Shown in pieces: positions 1-7,493 of a stretch of DNA of 48,770 nt. The DNA is from Clostridia bacterium (GTDB lineage Bacteria > Bacillota > Clostridia > RUG12999): contig JAFQMF010000012.1 in assembly GCA_017396395.1 (NCBI GenBank), positions 1 through 48,770 on the forward strand, written 5' to 3'. Made by a program: the position numbers and the translations under genes. Within the stretch, counting starts at the first letter, position 1; every line of letters starts with the position of its first letter. The notes under the pieces are model-generated. The model searched no databases. It was not told the DNA's origin and saw nothing but the letters and a program-made list of their open reading frames with translations.

Positions 1-396
1 CAAAGAAACAATGCTTTTAATAAACAGATTGAGGAATTAAGAGCAAAACTTTCAGAACTTGATGAAGAAGAACAAAAAAGTTTAGATTTAAAGGAATCAA
101 TAGAAAGTCTTCGTTCAAGTATAGCAAATGAATTGGACTTTACAGAAGACCTTGGTAAAAATGTTGTGGATAGTTTTATTGACAAGATTGTGGTTTACAA
201 AAGTGATGTAGAAAACCAGATAGATTTAAAAATCTTTTTAAAACTACTTCCTATCTCTCCACAAAACTTTACTGAAAACTCTCATGTTTTAACTTTTGGT
301 AGCGGTCAGATAGTTCAAACACGCGGTGGTAATACAAGGTCATTAAAAGCATATAACTTAACTTTCAATTACGACCTATGCTATCATCTTGAATAA
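1..396 (+). CDS. Large serine recombinase, C-terminal part (cut by window start)
   Basis: The frame is open from base 1 to the stop at 394-396 and gives about 131 residues. The first ~45 residues are charged and heptad-like (KQIEELRAKLSELDEEE), matching the coiled coil of large serine recombinases. The stretch DSFIDKIVVYKSDVENQIDL resembles the C-terminal segment of that family (ICE, Tn4451 and skin-type integrases). The catalytic serine domain would lie upstream, outside the window. Such enzymes integrate and excise elements by recombining attP with attB, and their genes usually sit at one end of the element. Here the gene ends about 175 bp before a truncated spoIVA, so it is probably the integrase of an element inserted in that gene (inference). 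The internal ATG at 133 is not a real start. Confidence 0.82.
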   Translation, partial: QRNNAFNKQIEELRAKLSELDEEEQKSLDLKESIESLRSSIANELDFTEDLGKNVVDSFIDKIVVYKSDVENQIDLKIFLKLLPISPQNFTENSHVLTFGSGQIVQTRGGNTRSLKAYNLTFNYDLCYHLE

Positions 397-401
397 ACTA
401 C

Positions 402-438
402 AATGGCGGTATAGGTCAATTCCTATATCGCCATTTTG
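402..438 (+). terminator. Terminator after the recombinase
   Basis: A near-perfect 14-bp inverted repeat (402-415 with 422-435, one G-T mismatch) has a 6-nt loop and is followed by TTT. It lies 6 bp after the recombinase stop. Confidence 0.75.
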
Positions 439-490
439 TACTTTCAATAATTCTGTGTATTGCCACACTTTTTAGGAATATAAAAAAGCC

Positions 491-519
491 TTGAAAATTG
501 CCAGAATATACGCTATAAT
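491..519 (+). promoter_or_regulatory. Putative sigma-A type promoter at the element edge, facing spoIVA
   Basis: TTGAAA at 491-496 and TATAAT at 514-519 are separated by 17 bp. The promoter lies between the recombinase terminator and the spoIVA fragment and points into the fragment. In the integrated state it could transcribe the fragment. After excision and circularisation it would instead drive genes at the other end of the element. Both roles are inference. Confidence 0.5.
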
Positions 520-571
520 ACACATCATAAAATCAAAAGTAGTTAAGCACTTGGGTTTGTAGCGAGTAATA

Positions 572-850
572 CATATGATTAAAGCCCAGATAGAAACAGA
601 GGTAAGTCCTATTGTAGGTACGGAAAGACAATCAGAGGAGCTTGTAAAATATCTACTTGATGAGTTTGCAGTTGATCCTAAAAAAATATGGGAATCCAAT
701 ATTTTTGGAAAATCACTTCACGAGCTTGTTAACGAGGGGCTTCATAATAAACTTTCTCGTATGCCTGAGGAATCCCGCTTCAGATTGCAAGAAACCTTGC
801 AGAAAATTATTAACGAAGGCTGCGGCGGACTTATCTGTATTATACTTTAA
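572..850 (+). pseudogene. spoIVA: Stage IV sporulation protein A, C-terminal fragment (interrupted spoIVA)
   Basis: Ninety-two codons, from the His before Met575, match the highly conserved C-terminus of SpoIVA: HMIKAQIETEVSPIVGTERQ, then SEELVKYLLDEF, KIWESNIFGKSLHELVNEGL and the terminal GGLICIIL. SpoIVA is a ~490-residue mother-cell ATPase that forms the spore-coat basement layer, so about 80% is missing, including the ATPase domain. An in-frame stop sits at 560-562, and ATG 575 has no Shine-Dalgarno sequence, so independent translation is unlikely. The surviving part has no frameshift or stop and keeps its own terminator. That fits recent or reversible interruption at about 560-572 by the element to the left, rather than old decay. 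The 5' part of the gene should lie beyond the other end of that element, outside this window. Confidence 0.88.
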
Positions 851-864
851 TTTCATTGTAATTA

Positions 865-896
865 GCGAAGTGTTCGTAAGGGCACTTCGCAGTTTT
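865..896 (+). terminator. Terminator after spoIVA
   Basis: Perfect 8-bp stem (GCGAAGTG 865-872 with CACTTCGC 883-890) followed by AGTTTTT, 14 bp after the spoIVA stop. Confidence 0.75.
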
Positions 897-1016
897 TATA
901 TAAAAAGCTGTAATTTAAAAATTTATTGTCAGGCTTAAATTGATTGTGCAAAATACACATAATATTCTTAATATTTAGTGCAAAGCAGAGAAAAAGAGAA
1001 AATGTTAAAAAAACAC

Positions 1017-1045
1017 TTGACTTTAGTTTAATAAAGTGATAAAAT
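1017..1045 (+). promoter_or_regulatory. Promoter of the amino-acid ABC transporter genes
   Basis: TTGACT (1017-1022), 17-bp spacer, TAAAAT (1040-1045). It lies 45 bp before the first start codon. No riboswitch is evident between promoter and gene. Confidence 0.75.
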
Positions 1046-1089
1046 AATAAAGAAGTTTAAAAAAATATATTTTTTTGGAGGATATTAAA

Positions 1090-1878
1090 ATGAAAAAAAT
1101 TATTTCAATTTTACTTGCTGCAGTTATGGCATTTGCAATGCTTGCAGGCTGCGGTACAAAAGGTGTAAACACTGATGTTGATTCTGATTTTCAGTACATA
1201 GTTGACAAGGGTACTATGATTGTGGGTATTACAGACTATGCACCTATGGATTATAAAGATGAAAATGGCGAGTGGACAGGTTTTGACGCTGAGTTTGCAA
1301 GAGAAGTTGCTAAGCTTATGGGTGTTGAAATTGAATTTATTGAAATTGACTGGGATAATAAATTCCCTGAACTTGAATCAAAGTCTATTGACTGTATCTG
1401 GAATGGTATGACTATTACAGATGAAGTTAAGCTTAATACAGAATGTTCAAAGGCATATGTTAAAAATGAACAGGTTGTTGTTATGAATGCAGATAAGGTT
1501 GAAAATTATAAAGATATTGAATCTTTAAAGAGCCTTAAGTTTGCTGCTGAATCAGGTTCTGCTGGCGAAGCTGCAGCTCTTGATAATGGTTTTACTGTTA
1601 CAGCAGTTTTAGCACAGACAGATGCTCTTTTAGAAGTTGCTTCAGGAAGTGCTGATGCTTGTATAATTGATGGTACTATGGCTGCTGCTATGACAGGCGA
1701 AGGAACAAGCTATGCAAACCTTAAAGCAGGTATTGCTCTTACAAGCGAAGAATATGGTATCGGCTTCAGAAAAGGCTCTGATATGGCACAGAAGGTTAAT
1801 GAATATATGGCTCAGCTTACAGAAAATGGTGTACTTCCCGCACTTGCAGAGAAGTATGAGCTTATGCTTGCTGACTAA
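1090..1878 (+). CDS. Amino-acid ABC transporter, substrate-binding lipoprotein
   Basis: A 262-residue solute-binding protein of family 3 (SBP_bac_3). It starts with a lipoprotein signal (MKKIISILLAAVMAFAMLAGC, lipobox LAGC), so the mature protein is tethered outside the membrane and hands its ligand to the permease encoded next. The motif YAPMDYKDENGEWTGFDAEF is the typical N-lobe of polar amino-acid binding proteins. The chosen ATG (1090) has GGAGGA at 1077-1082; an upstream in-frame TTG at 1075 overlaps that site and is rejected. The exact amino acid cannot be read from sequence. It forms a transport unit with the permease and ATPase downstream. Confidence 0.9.
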   Translation: MKKIISILLAAVMAFAMLAGCGTKGVNTDVDSDFQYIVDKGTMIVGITDYAPMDYKDENGEWTGFDAEFAREVAKLMGVEIEFIEIDWDNKFPELESKSIDCIWNGMTITDEVKLNTECSKAYVKNEQVVVMNADKVENYKDIESLKSLKFAAESGSAGEAAALDNGFTVTAVLAQTDALLEVASGSADACIIDGTMAAAMTGEGTSYANLKAGIALTSEEYGIGFRKGSDMAQKVNEYMAQLTENGVLPALAEKYELMLAD

Positions 1879-1910
1879 TAATTAATGTTGAAAATTAATA
1901 TACGCTGAGT

Positions 1911-1942
1911 TTTTGAGCCGCCATTTTTATGTCGGCTCAAAA
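1911..1942 (+). terminator. Hairpin between binding protein and permease genes
   Basis: Perfect 10-bp inverted repeat (TTTTGAGCCG 1911-1920, CGGCTCAAAA 1933-1942) with a 12-nt loop and no U-tract. It is more likely a partial terminator or mRNA-stabilising hairpin that lets the binding protein be made in excess over the permease and ATPase, a common arrangement (inference). Confidence 0.6.
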
Positions 1943-1975
1943 GTTATGTAAAAGGTAAGAAGGGTAAGATTTTTT

Positions 1976-2680
1976 ATGTTTTTAGAGGTTACAAAACAGC
2001 TTTGTATCGGCTTTGGAATGACACTTAAGCTTTTTTCTCTGACACTTTTGTTTTCTTTGCCCCTTGGTCTTATTATAAGCTTTGGGTCAATGAGTAAGTT
2101 TAAACCGCTTAAATGGTTTACAAAAGTTTTTGTGTGGATTATAAGAGGAACACCTCTTATGCTTCAGCTGATTGTGATATATTTTGGACCCGGTTTAATC
2201 GGTGCGTGGGCACAAGGACAGATTGCAAATGGTTCAACAGGTGCTTTTATAAATTTTATGGCAACATTTAAGGTTTTTGACCGTTTTGCTGCAGTTCTTA
2301 TTGCTTTTGTAATTAACTATGCCTGTTATTTTTCTGAAATATACAGAGGGGGAATAGAGTCAATCCCTGTAGGACAGTATGAGGCGGGACAAGTTTTGGG
2401 TATGACAAAATCCCAGATATTTTTCAAGGTTGTACTATTGCAGGTTATAAAAAGAATTGTTCCTCCAATGAGTAATGAAATTATAACTTTAGTAAAGGAT
2501 ACATCTTTAGCCAGAATAATTGCGGTATATGAGATTATATGGAGTGCTCAGGTATTTATAAAACAGGCGGGACTTTTATGGCCGCTGTTTTATACAGGTG
2601 CTTTTTATCTTGCATTTTCAGGATTACTTACCATTTTGTTTGGATATATTGAGAAAAAGATGGATTATTTCAGGAGCTGA
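1976..2680 (+). CDS. Amino-acid ABC transporter permease
   Basis: A 234-residue integral membrane protein of the HisM/GlnP family. Hydrophobic segments alternate with short loops. The EAA-type cytoplasmic loop that docks the ATPase is visible (SIPVGQYEAGQVLGMTKSQI), as is the conserved N-terminal RGTPLMLQL motif. The start ATG at 1976 follows AAGAAGGG. The gene ends 5 bp before the ATPase start, so the two are co-translated. It is a single permease species, which would act as a homodimer (family knowledge). Confidence 0.92.
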   Translation: MFLEVTKQLCIGFGMTLKLFSLTLLFSLPLGLIISFGSMSKFKPLKWFTKVFVWIIRGTPLMLQLIVIYFGPGLIGAWAQGQIANGSTGAFINFMATFKVFDRFAAVLIAFVINYACYFSEIYRGGIESIPVGQYEAGQVLGMTKSQIFFKVVLLQVIKRIVPPMSNEIITLVKDTSLARIIAVYEIIWSAQVFIKQAGLLWPLFYTGAFYLAFSGLLTILFGYIEKKMDYFRS

Positions 2681-2685
2681 TAAAT

Positions 2686-3456
2686 ATGGCAGAATTGGAA
2701 ATTAAAAATTTACATAAAAAATTCGGAAAAACAAAAGTTTTAAAGGGAATAGATTTTTCTCTTGAAAAGGGAGAGGTTGTTTCCATAATTGGTTCGTCGG
2801 GAAGTGGAAAAACTACACTTCTCAGATGTATTAATTTTCTGGAGATTGCAGATGAGGGAGAAATAAAAGTTGACGGAAACACCATATTTAAGTCAGGTGA
2901 AAATATCACATCAAAAAAAATGCAGGAAATGCAGCTTCTTTTTGGAATGGTATTTCAGAATTTTAATCTTTTTCCCCAATACACTGTGCTGGAAAACATT
3001 ATGCTTGCACCTAAACTTCACGCAAAACAAAAGTATAAAAATGATTTTAAGATGAAAAAAGAAGCGGTGGAAAACATACGCCAGCAGGCACTGACTCTTC
3101 TTGAAAGAGTTGGACTTACTGATAAAAAAGACAATTATCCCTGCCAGCTTTCAGGAGGTCAGCAACAGCGTGTTGCAATTGCAAGAGCTCTGGCACTAAA
3201 TCCTAAAATATTATGTTTTGATGAGCCTACATCTGCACTTGACCCTGAACTTACAGGTGAGGTTTTGAATGTTATAAGAGGACTTAAAAACAGCGACACA
3301 ACAATGATTGTAGTAACTCACGAAATGGAGTTTGCAAAAGAAGTCTCAGATAAAATAATATTTATGGCAGACGGAATTATTGCAGAAGAGGGAACCCCGT
3401 CACAGCTTATGGATAATCCTAAAACCGAAAGACTTATAAATTTCTTGCAAAAATAA
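2686..3456 (+). CDS. Amino-acid ABC transporter ATP-binding protein
   Basis: A 256-residue HisP/GlnQ-type ATPase. Walker A is GSSGSGKTT, the Q-loop lies in VFQNFNLFPQYTVLEN, the signature is LSGGQQQR, Walker B plus the catalytic Glu is CFDEPTSALDP, and the H-loop is VVTHEM. All motifs are intact. It powers the importer formed with the two genes before it and completes the operon. A modest insertion (about residues 110-130, rich in Lys) lies between Q-loop and signature. Confidence 0.93.
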   Translation: MAELEIKNLHKKFGKTKVLKGIDFSLEKGEVVSIIGSSGSGKTTLLRCINFLEIADEGEIKVDGNTIFKSGENITSKKMQEMQLLFGMVFQNFNLFPQYTVLENIMLAPKLHAKQKYKNDFKMKKEAVENIRQQALTLLERVGLTDKKDNYPCQLSGGQQQRVAIARALALNPKILCFDEPTSALDPELTGEVLNVIRGLKNSDTTMIVVTHEMEFAKEVSDKIIFMADGIIAEEGTPSQLMDNPKTERLINFLQK

Positions 3457-3467
3457 GTACAAATTTT

Positions 3468-3498
3468 AAGCCCATATCTTTTTTTGATATGGGCTTTT
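3468..3498 (+). terminator. Terminator of the ABC transporter operon
   Basis: Perfect 11-bp stem (AAGCCCATATC 3468-3478 with GATATGGGCTT 3486-3496), T7 loop, followed by TT. It separates the transporter from the EPS locus. Confidence 0.85.
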
Positions 3499-3567
3499 GT
3501 ATGTAATTTAGCTAAAAAAGTAAATATTTATTATATAAAAAATAATGTTAAAAAATGTAGCGATTTA

Positions 3568-3596
3568 TTGACAAACTTATATATTTATGTTAAAAT
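3568..3596 (+). promoter_or_regulatory. Promoter of the exopolysaccharide locus
   Basis: TTGACA (3568-3573), 17-bp spacer, TAAAAT (3591-3596), 89 bp upstream of the first gene. It is the only strong promoter seen before the EPS genes, so it probably drives at least the regulatory module to about 6176. Confidence 0.75.
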
Positions 3597-3685
3597 ATAA
3601 GTACCTATAATATAGAATTGTCAGTGTAATGAAAATTAGTATATTTATAGTTCTGTTTTACAAATTTTAAGAAAGGATCGCAGTA

Positions 3686-3925
3686 ATGATCATCGCATTT
3701 ATTTTAGTTTCAATTTTCACACTATTTTTTGTACTACTTTTTTATTTTTATGTTATAACTCCATTTGTTGATGTGAGAAAGTATATCAAAACAGAAATTT
3801 TCCGTTCCGTGGGAAGCGAGAGGAAATATTGGCAAAAAGAACTAAGAGAGTTATATTTTGACAGTGTTCCTGTTTTTGGCAAAATAAGAAAGCTATTTAA
3901 AAAAAGGAGAGGTAAGAGAAAATGA
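3686..3925 (+). CDS. Small membrane protein at the head of the EPS operon
   Basis: Seventy-nine residues: one N-terminal transmembrane segment (about residues 3-27) followed by a basic cytoplasmic tail ending in KKRRGKRK. I do not recognise a family. AAAGGAT precedes the ATG by a normal distance, and its stop overlaps the next start (ATGA at 3922-3925), so it is translationally coupled to the Wzz-like gene. The position suggests a role in assembly or regulation of the polysaccharide machinery, but nothing in the sequence shows this directly. Confidence 0.7.
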   Translation: MIIAFILVSIFTLFFVLLFYFYVITPFVDVRKYIKTEIFRSVGSERKYWQKELRELYFDSVPVFGKIRKLFKKRRGKRK

Positions 3926-4611
3926 ATGAAAACGAGCGTGTTTCGGAAATTAATATTCTGGATATTTTAAGAGATATCTGGAACTACAAGCTTTTGGTTA
4001 TATTATTGGTTGTTGCAGCAACTGCACTTGGTGCAATTAAAACTATTTATTTTACTGCTGATACATACACTGCAAGCGGAGTTTTGTACGTAAGCAGTAA
4101 AAGTGTGGATAACACCACAAAGGAGGATGAGGTAAACAAAGGAGATATTGATACTGCAAGAACTCTTAGTACAACTTATATTGAAACACTCAAAATCAGA
4201 GCATTTCTTATGGATGTAAGTGATGCAATAAATAACAGGTTCAGCTATAGTGAAATCAGCAAAATGATTCAGGTTTCTGCAATTAATAATACTGAACTTT
4301 TATCTATTAAGGTTACAGCTGAAACTGCTCAGGATGCATATGATATAGCTAAAAATCTGGTGTCGCTTGCACCTAAAAAGCTTGCAGAAGTTAATGAAGG
4401 CGGAAGTATTAAAATTATTGACCAGGTATTAAAGCCTACCACTGCAAATGACAGCGGGCTTTTCAAAAATTGTGTAATAGGCGGTATGATTGGATTTATC
4501 CTTGCCATAGCAATAGTATTTTTAATTGCATTCTTTGATAAAAAAGTTCGCAGGTCTGAAGATGTTGCCAAAAGATATGAAGTATCCATATTGGGTGTAC
4601 TCAATTACTAA
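3922..4611 (+). CDS. Wzz/CpsC-type chain-length regulator and BY-kinase activator
   Basis: A 229-residue protein with the Wzz topology: a transmembrane helix at about 22-42, an extracytoplasmic domain, a second helix at about 183-205, and a short cytoplasmic tail (DKKVRRSEDVAKRYEVSILG) of the kind that activates the partner tyrosine kinase. In Gram-positive bacteria this function is split from the kinase, as here (CpsC/CpsD, YveK/YwqC). It sets polymer length in Wzx/Wzy-type export (family knowledge). It is coupled by ATGA overlap to the gene before and lies 18 bp before the kinase. Confidence 0.88.
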   Translation: MNENERVSEINILDILRDIWNYKLLVILLVVAATALGAIKTIYFTADTYTASGVLYVSSKSVDNTTKEDEVNKGDIDTARTLSTTYIETLKIRAFLMDVSDAINNRFSYSEISKMIQVSAINNTELLSIKVTAETAQDAYDIAKNLVSLAPKKLAEVNEGGSIKIIDQVLKPTTANDSGLFKNCVIGGMIGFILAIAIVFLIAFFDKKVRRSEDVAKRYEVSILGVLNY

Positions 4612-4629
4612 TAGAAAGGAGAAAACATT

Positions 4630-5475
4630 GTGGCTATTATAAACAAGAAAAAAACATCAGCTGAAATACAGTCAGAAAATATTGCCAGAATTCTTAAAAG
4701 CGACACTGATTTTACAACAGTAGAAACCTATAAATCAATCAGAACAAATATTATGTTTTCTCTTCCAAAGTCAGAAGGCGGAAAAGTAATTGCTGTTACC
4801 AGTGCTGCACCCAGCGAAGGTAAAACAACAACCTGTATCAATCTTGCTATTACATTTGCACAGACAGGTGCAAAGGTAATTCTTCTTGACTGTGACCTTA
4901 GAAAAGCAAGAACACACAGATACCTTGAAATGGAAAGAGGGGAAGGTATTAGTAATGTGCTTTGTGGATTTGTGGAAATTGATAAGGCAATAAGACACAT
5001 ACCCGAAAGCAATTTTGATGTTATTACCGCAGGTGAAATTCCTCCAAATCCTGCTGAGCTTCTTGATTCTAGTGAATTTGAAAATCTTATTATGGAGCTT
5101 AAAAATAAATACGATTATATTTTTATTGATACTCCTCCTGTAACAATTGTAACTGACGCAGTTGTTATGTCAAAATATTATACAGGTGTAGTTGTAATTA
5201 TTAAAGAAAATTATACAACATTTGACGTACTTGATGACACTATGGATTTTCTTAAAAAGGCAGATGCCAAAATTGTTGGAGTAGTAATGCTTGGAGAAGA
5301 AAACAAAAATAAAAAGTACGGTTATTACAGAAAAGGTAAATATGGTTATAAGTATGGCTATAAATACGGCTATAAGTATGGTTACAGATACGGATATAAA
5401 TACGGATATAACTATTATTACGGTGATGAACCTAAGCCAAAGTCTAAGTTACAAGGGAAGAGGGAAGAAAAATGA
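4630..5475 (+). CDS. cpsD: CpsD/CapB-family tyrosine kinase with a YGYK-repeat tail
   Basis: A 281-residue bacterial tyrosine kinase (BY-kinase). Walker A is SAAPSEGKTTT (58-68), Walker A' is VILLDCDLRKAR (from about 83), and Walker B is YIFIDTPPV (from about 163). The C-terminal tail, residues 230-265, holds 18 tyrosines, most in six successive YGYx units ending NYYYG. BY-kinases autophosphorylate a C-terminal Tyr cluster to control EPS assembly. The start is GTG 4630 with AAAGGAG at 4615-4621. Its stop overlaps the phosphatase start (ATGA). The periodicity and number of tyrosines are unusual compared with the handful normally found. Confidence 0.92.
   Translation: MAIINKKKTSAEIQSENIARILKSDTDFTTVETYKSIRTNIMFSLPKSEGGKVIAVTSAAPSEGKTTTCINLAITFAQTGAKVILLDCDLRKARTHRYLEMERGEGISNVLCGFVEIDKAIRHIPESNFDVITAGEIPPNPAELLDSSEFENLIMELKNKYDYIFIDTPPVTIVTDAVVMSKYYTGVVVIIKENYTTFDVLDDTMDFLKKADAKIVGVVMLGEENKNKKYGYYRKGKYGYKYGYKYGYKYGYRYGYKYGYNYYYGDEPKPKSKLQGKREEK
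5341..5424 (+). repeat. Tandem 12-bp coding repeat (YGYK units)
   Basis: Seven 12-bp units of the form TAY-GGN-TAY-AAR lie in the kinase reading frame, the last one diverged. Codons vary at third positions, so the repeat is kept at protein level and is not a very recent duplication. Slippage could change its length between strains. Confidence 0.9.
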
Positions 5476-6176
5476 TAGATGTTCATACTCACGTCCTGCC
5501 CGCTATTGATGATGGTGCAAAAACACCCGAAGATAGTATAAAAATGCTTGCAGACAGCTTTAAACAAGGTGTATCTGTTTGCGTAGCAACGCCTCATGCC
5601 ATTATTCATTCTAATGATGATATTGATGAATTTGTTAATCGAAGAAAACAAGCTTATGAAAGTATTAAATCGATGATAGACGGCAGTGAATACGGTTTGC
5701 CGAAGCTTTTACTTGGTGCAGAAGTGTATATGGATAATAATATCAGTGTATTTGAAGACATTTCAAAATTGTGTATAGAAAATACCGATTATATGCTTTT
5801 AGAACTTCCTATAAACAAAAATATTAATAAAAACACAGCTGAATGGGTTTATGAACTTACTTTAAAAGGGATTAAGCCGATTATGGCACATATTGATAGA
5901 TATGTTGGAGTATTTGACTTTACAGAAATGTTCAGCGGACTTGATGTAAAGTATCAGGTTAATGCCGCACGGCTTTTAAGTTTTGGCGGAAGAAGGTTTG
6001 TAAAAGACCTATTAAAATATGACAACACATTTGTTTTTTCCAGCGATATGCATAATTTAACCTTTAGAAAATGCAATATGCAAAGAGCGTATAATAAAGC
6101 AAAGAAACAAATTGGTGACATTACCGATTCTTTATTTATGGAAAATGCAAATAATTTACTTAAAATTTTAAAATGA
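5472..6176 (+). CDS. cpsB: CpsB/YwqE-type PHP-domain protein-tyrosine phosphatase
   Basis: A 234-residue PHP-family metal-dependent phosphatase. The N-terminal metal motif is IDVHTHVLPAIDDGAKT; further ligand-type motifs are ATPHAI, GAEVYMD, MAHIDRY and SSDMHN. It dephosphorylates the BY-kinase tail (CpsB/YwqE family). The ATG overlaps the kinase stop. It closes a three-gene regulatory module (activator, kinase, phosphatase), typical of Gram-positive capsule loci. Confidence 0.92.
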   Translation: MIDVHTHVLPAIDDGAKTPEDSIKMLADSFKQGVSVCVATPHAIIHSNDDIDEFVNRRKQAYESIKSMIDGSEYGLPKLLLGAEVYMDNNISVFEDISKLCIENTDYMLLELPINKNINKNTAEWVYELTLKGIKPIMAHIDRYVGVFDFTEMFSGLDVKYQVNAARLLSFGGRRFVKDLLKYDNTFVFSSDMHNLTFRKCNMQRAYNKAKKQIGDITDSLFMENANNLLKILK

Positions 6177-6188
6177 TAATTACATTGA

Positions 6189-6221
6189 AAACCACCGGCT
6201 TTATTATTATGTCAGTGGTTT
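6189..6221 (+). terminator. Weak hairpin after the regulatory module
   Basis: AAACCAC (6189-6195) pairs with GTGGTTT (6215-6221) across a long loop, with a few T residues after it. At most it is a leaky terminator between the regulatory module and the biosynthesis genes. Confidence 0.35.
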
Positions 6222-6272
6222 GTGTCCTTTTAGGATATATAATTTTAATGTGTGAAGAAAGGAGTAAGTTTT

Positions 6273-7493
6273 ATGAAAAAATATAATATTCCCTTTTCTC
6301 CGCCAGATATTTCTGAAAATGAAATAAATCTTGTTGCAGAGACCCTTCGGTCAGGCTGGATTACTACAGGACCTAAAACTAAGCTTTTAGAGAGCAAGAT
6401 TGCAAACTGGATTGGTACACCTAAATGTGTATGTTTAGGCTCTCAGACTGCTTGCGCAGAAACCTCATTGAGAATTCTTGGTATCGGTCAGGGAGATGAA
6501 GTAATCACAACTGCATATACATATACTGCAACTGCTTCTGTTGTATATCATGTTGGTGCAAAGCTTGTCCTTGTTGATTGTCAGCCAGATAGTCTTGAAA
6601 TGGATTATGATGCCCTTGAAAATGCAATCACTGACAAGACAAAAGCAGTAATTCCTGTTGATTTAGCGGGTATTCCCTGTGATTATAATAAGATATACCA
6701 AATTGTGGAAAGTAAGAAAGCGTTATTTTCACCGTCAAATGAAATTCAGGAAAAAATGGGACGGATTGCTGTAGTATCAGATGCTGCCCATGCTCTTGGA
6801 GGGGTATGGCAGGGAAAAATGGTAGGAAATATTGCCGATTTTACTAACTTTAGTTTTCATGCTGTTAAAAATTTTACTACTGCTGAAGGCGGAGCCATGA
6901 CCTGGAGAACCATTCCTGGAGTATCAGATGAGGATATATATAAAAAAGCTCAGCTTATATCCCTGCACGGTCAGTCTAAGGATGCTCTTGCAAAAACTAC
7001 AGTAGGTGCTTGGGAATACGATATTGTTGACACCTTATATAAGTGCAATATGACAGATGTTGCGGCGGCTATAGGTCTTGCACAGTTTGAAAGATATCCC
7101 GATATGCTTAAGCGAAGAAAAGAGATTATTGAAACTTATGATGAGGCTTTAAAGCCTATAGGCGTAGAGGTTTTAAACCATTATACTGAAAATCATATCT
7201 CCAGCGGGCATTTATATATTACCAGAATTCCTGGTGTTTCAGATAGCCAGAGAAGGGAAATCATTATTAAAATGGCAGAGGAGGGCATAGCTTGTAATGT
7301 GCATTATAAACCTCTTCCAATGCATACGGCGTATATAAATAAAGGATTTGACATTAAAGATTTTCCTAATGCATATGCTCATTATGAAAATGAAATTACC
7401 CTGCCGTTACATACCAAGCTTACCAATGAGGAAGTTAAATATGTTGCAGATACATTTTCAAAAATTGTAAAGGAGTATATTAAGAATGTATAA
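6273..7493 (+). CDS. DegT/DnrJ/EryC1/StrS-family sugar aminotransferase
   Basis: A 406-residue PLP enzyme. The N-terminus (IPFSPPDISENEINLVAETL) and ITTGPKTKLLE are typical of the family; SDAAHALGG carries the PLP-binding Asp, and FSFHAVKNFTTAEGG carries the Schiff-base Lys (Lys199). The family transfers an amino group to a keto sugar nucleotide; similar enzymes make UDP-4-amino sugars. No matching 4,6-dehydratase lies next to it. The ATG at 6273 has AAAGGAG 10 bp upstream; the in-frame GTG at 6252 is too early. The last 8 bp overlap the transferase that follows. Confidence 0.9.
   Translation: MKKYNIPFSPPDISENEINLVAETLRSGWITTGPKTKLLESKIANWIGTPKCVCLGSQTACAETSLRILGIGQGDEVITTAYTYTATASVVYHVGAKLVLVDCQPDSLEMDYDALENAITDKTKAVIPVDLAGIPCDYNKIYQIVESKKALFSPSNEIQEKMGRIAVVSDAAHALGGVWQGKMVGNIADFTNFSFHAVKNFTTAEGGAMTWRTIPGVSDEDIYKKAQLISLHGQSKDALAKTTVGAWEYDIVDTLYKCNMTDVAAAIGLAQFERYPDMLKRRKEIIETYDEALKPIGVEVLNHYTENHISSGHLYITRIPGVSDSQRREIIIKMAEEGIACNVHYKPLPMHTAYINKGFDIKDFPNAYAHYENEITLPLHTKLTNEEVKYVADTFSKIVKEYIKNV

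Noticed and set aside
472..699. 75-residue minus-strand open frame
   Set aside because: It runs antisense to the spoIVA fragment and shows no family features.
5341..5424. Short periodic repeat, considered as CRISPR
   Set aside because: The unit is 12 bp, has no spacers and stays in the kinase frame; it is a coding repeat.
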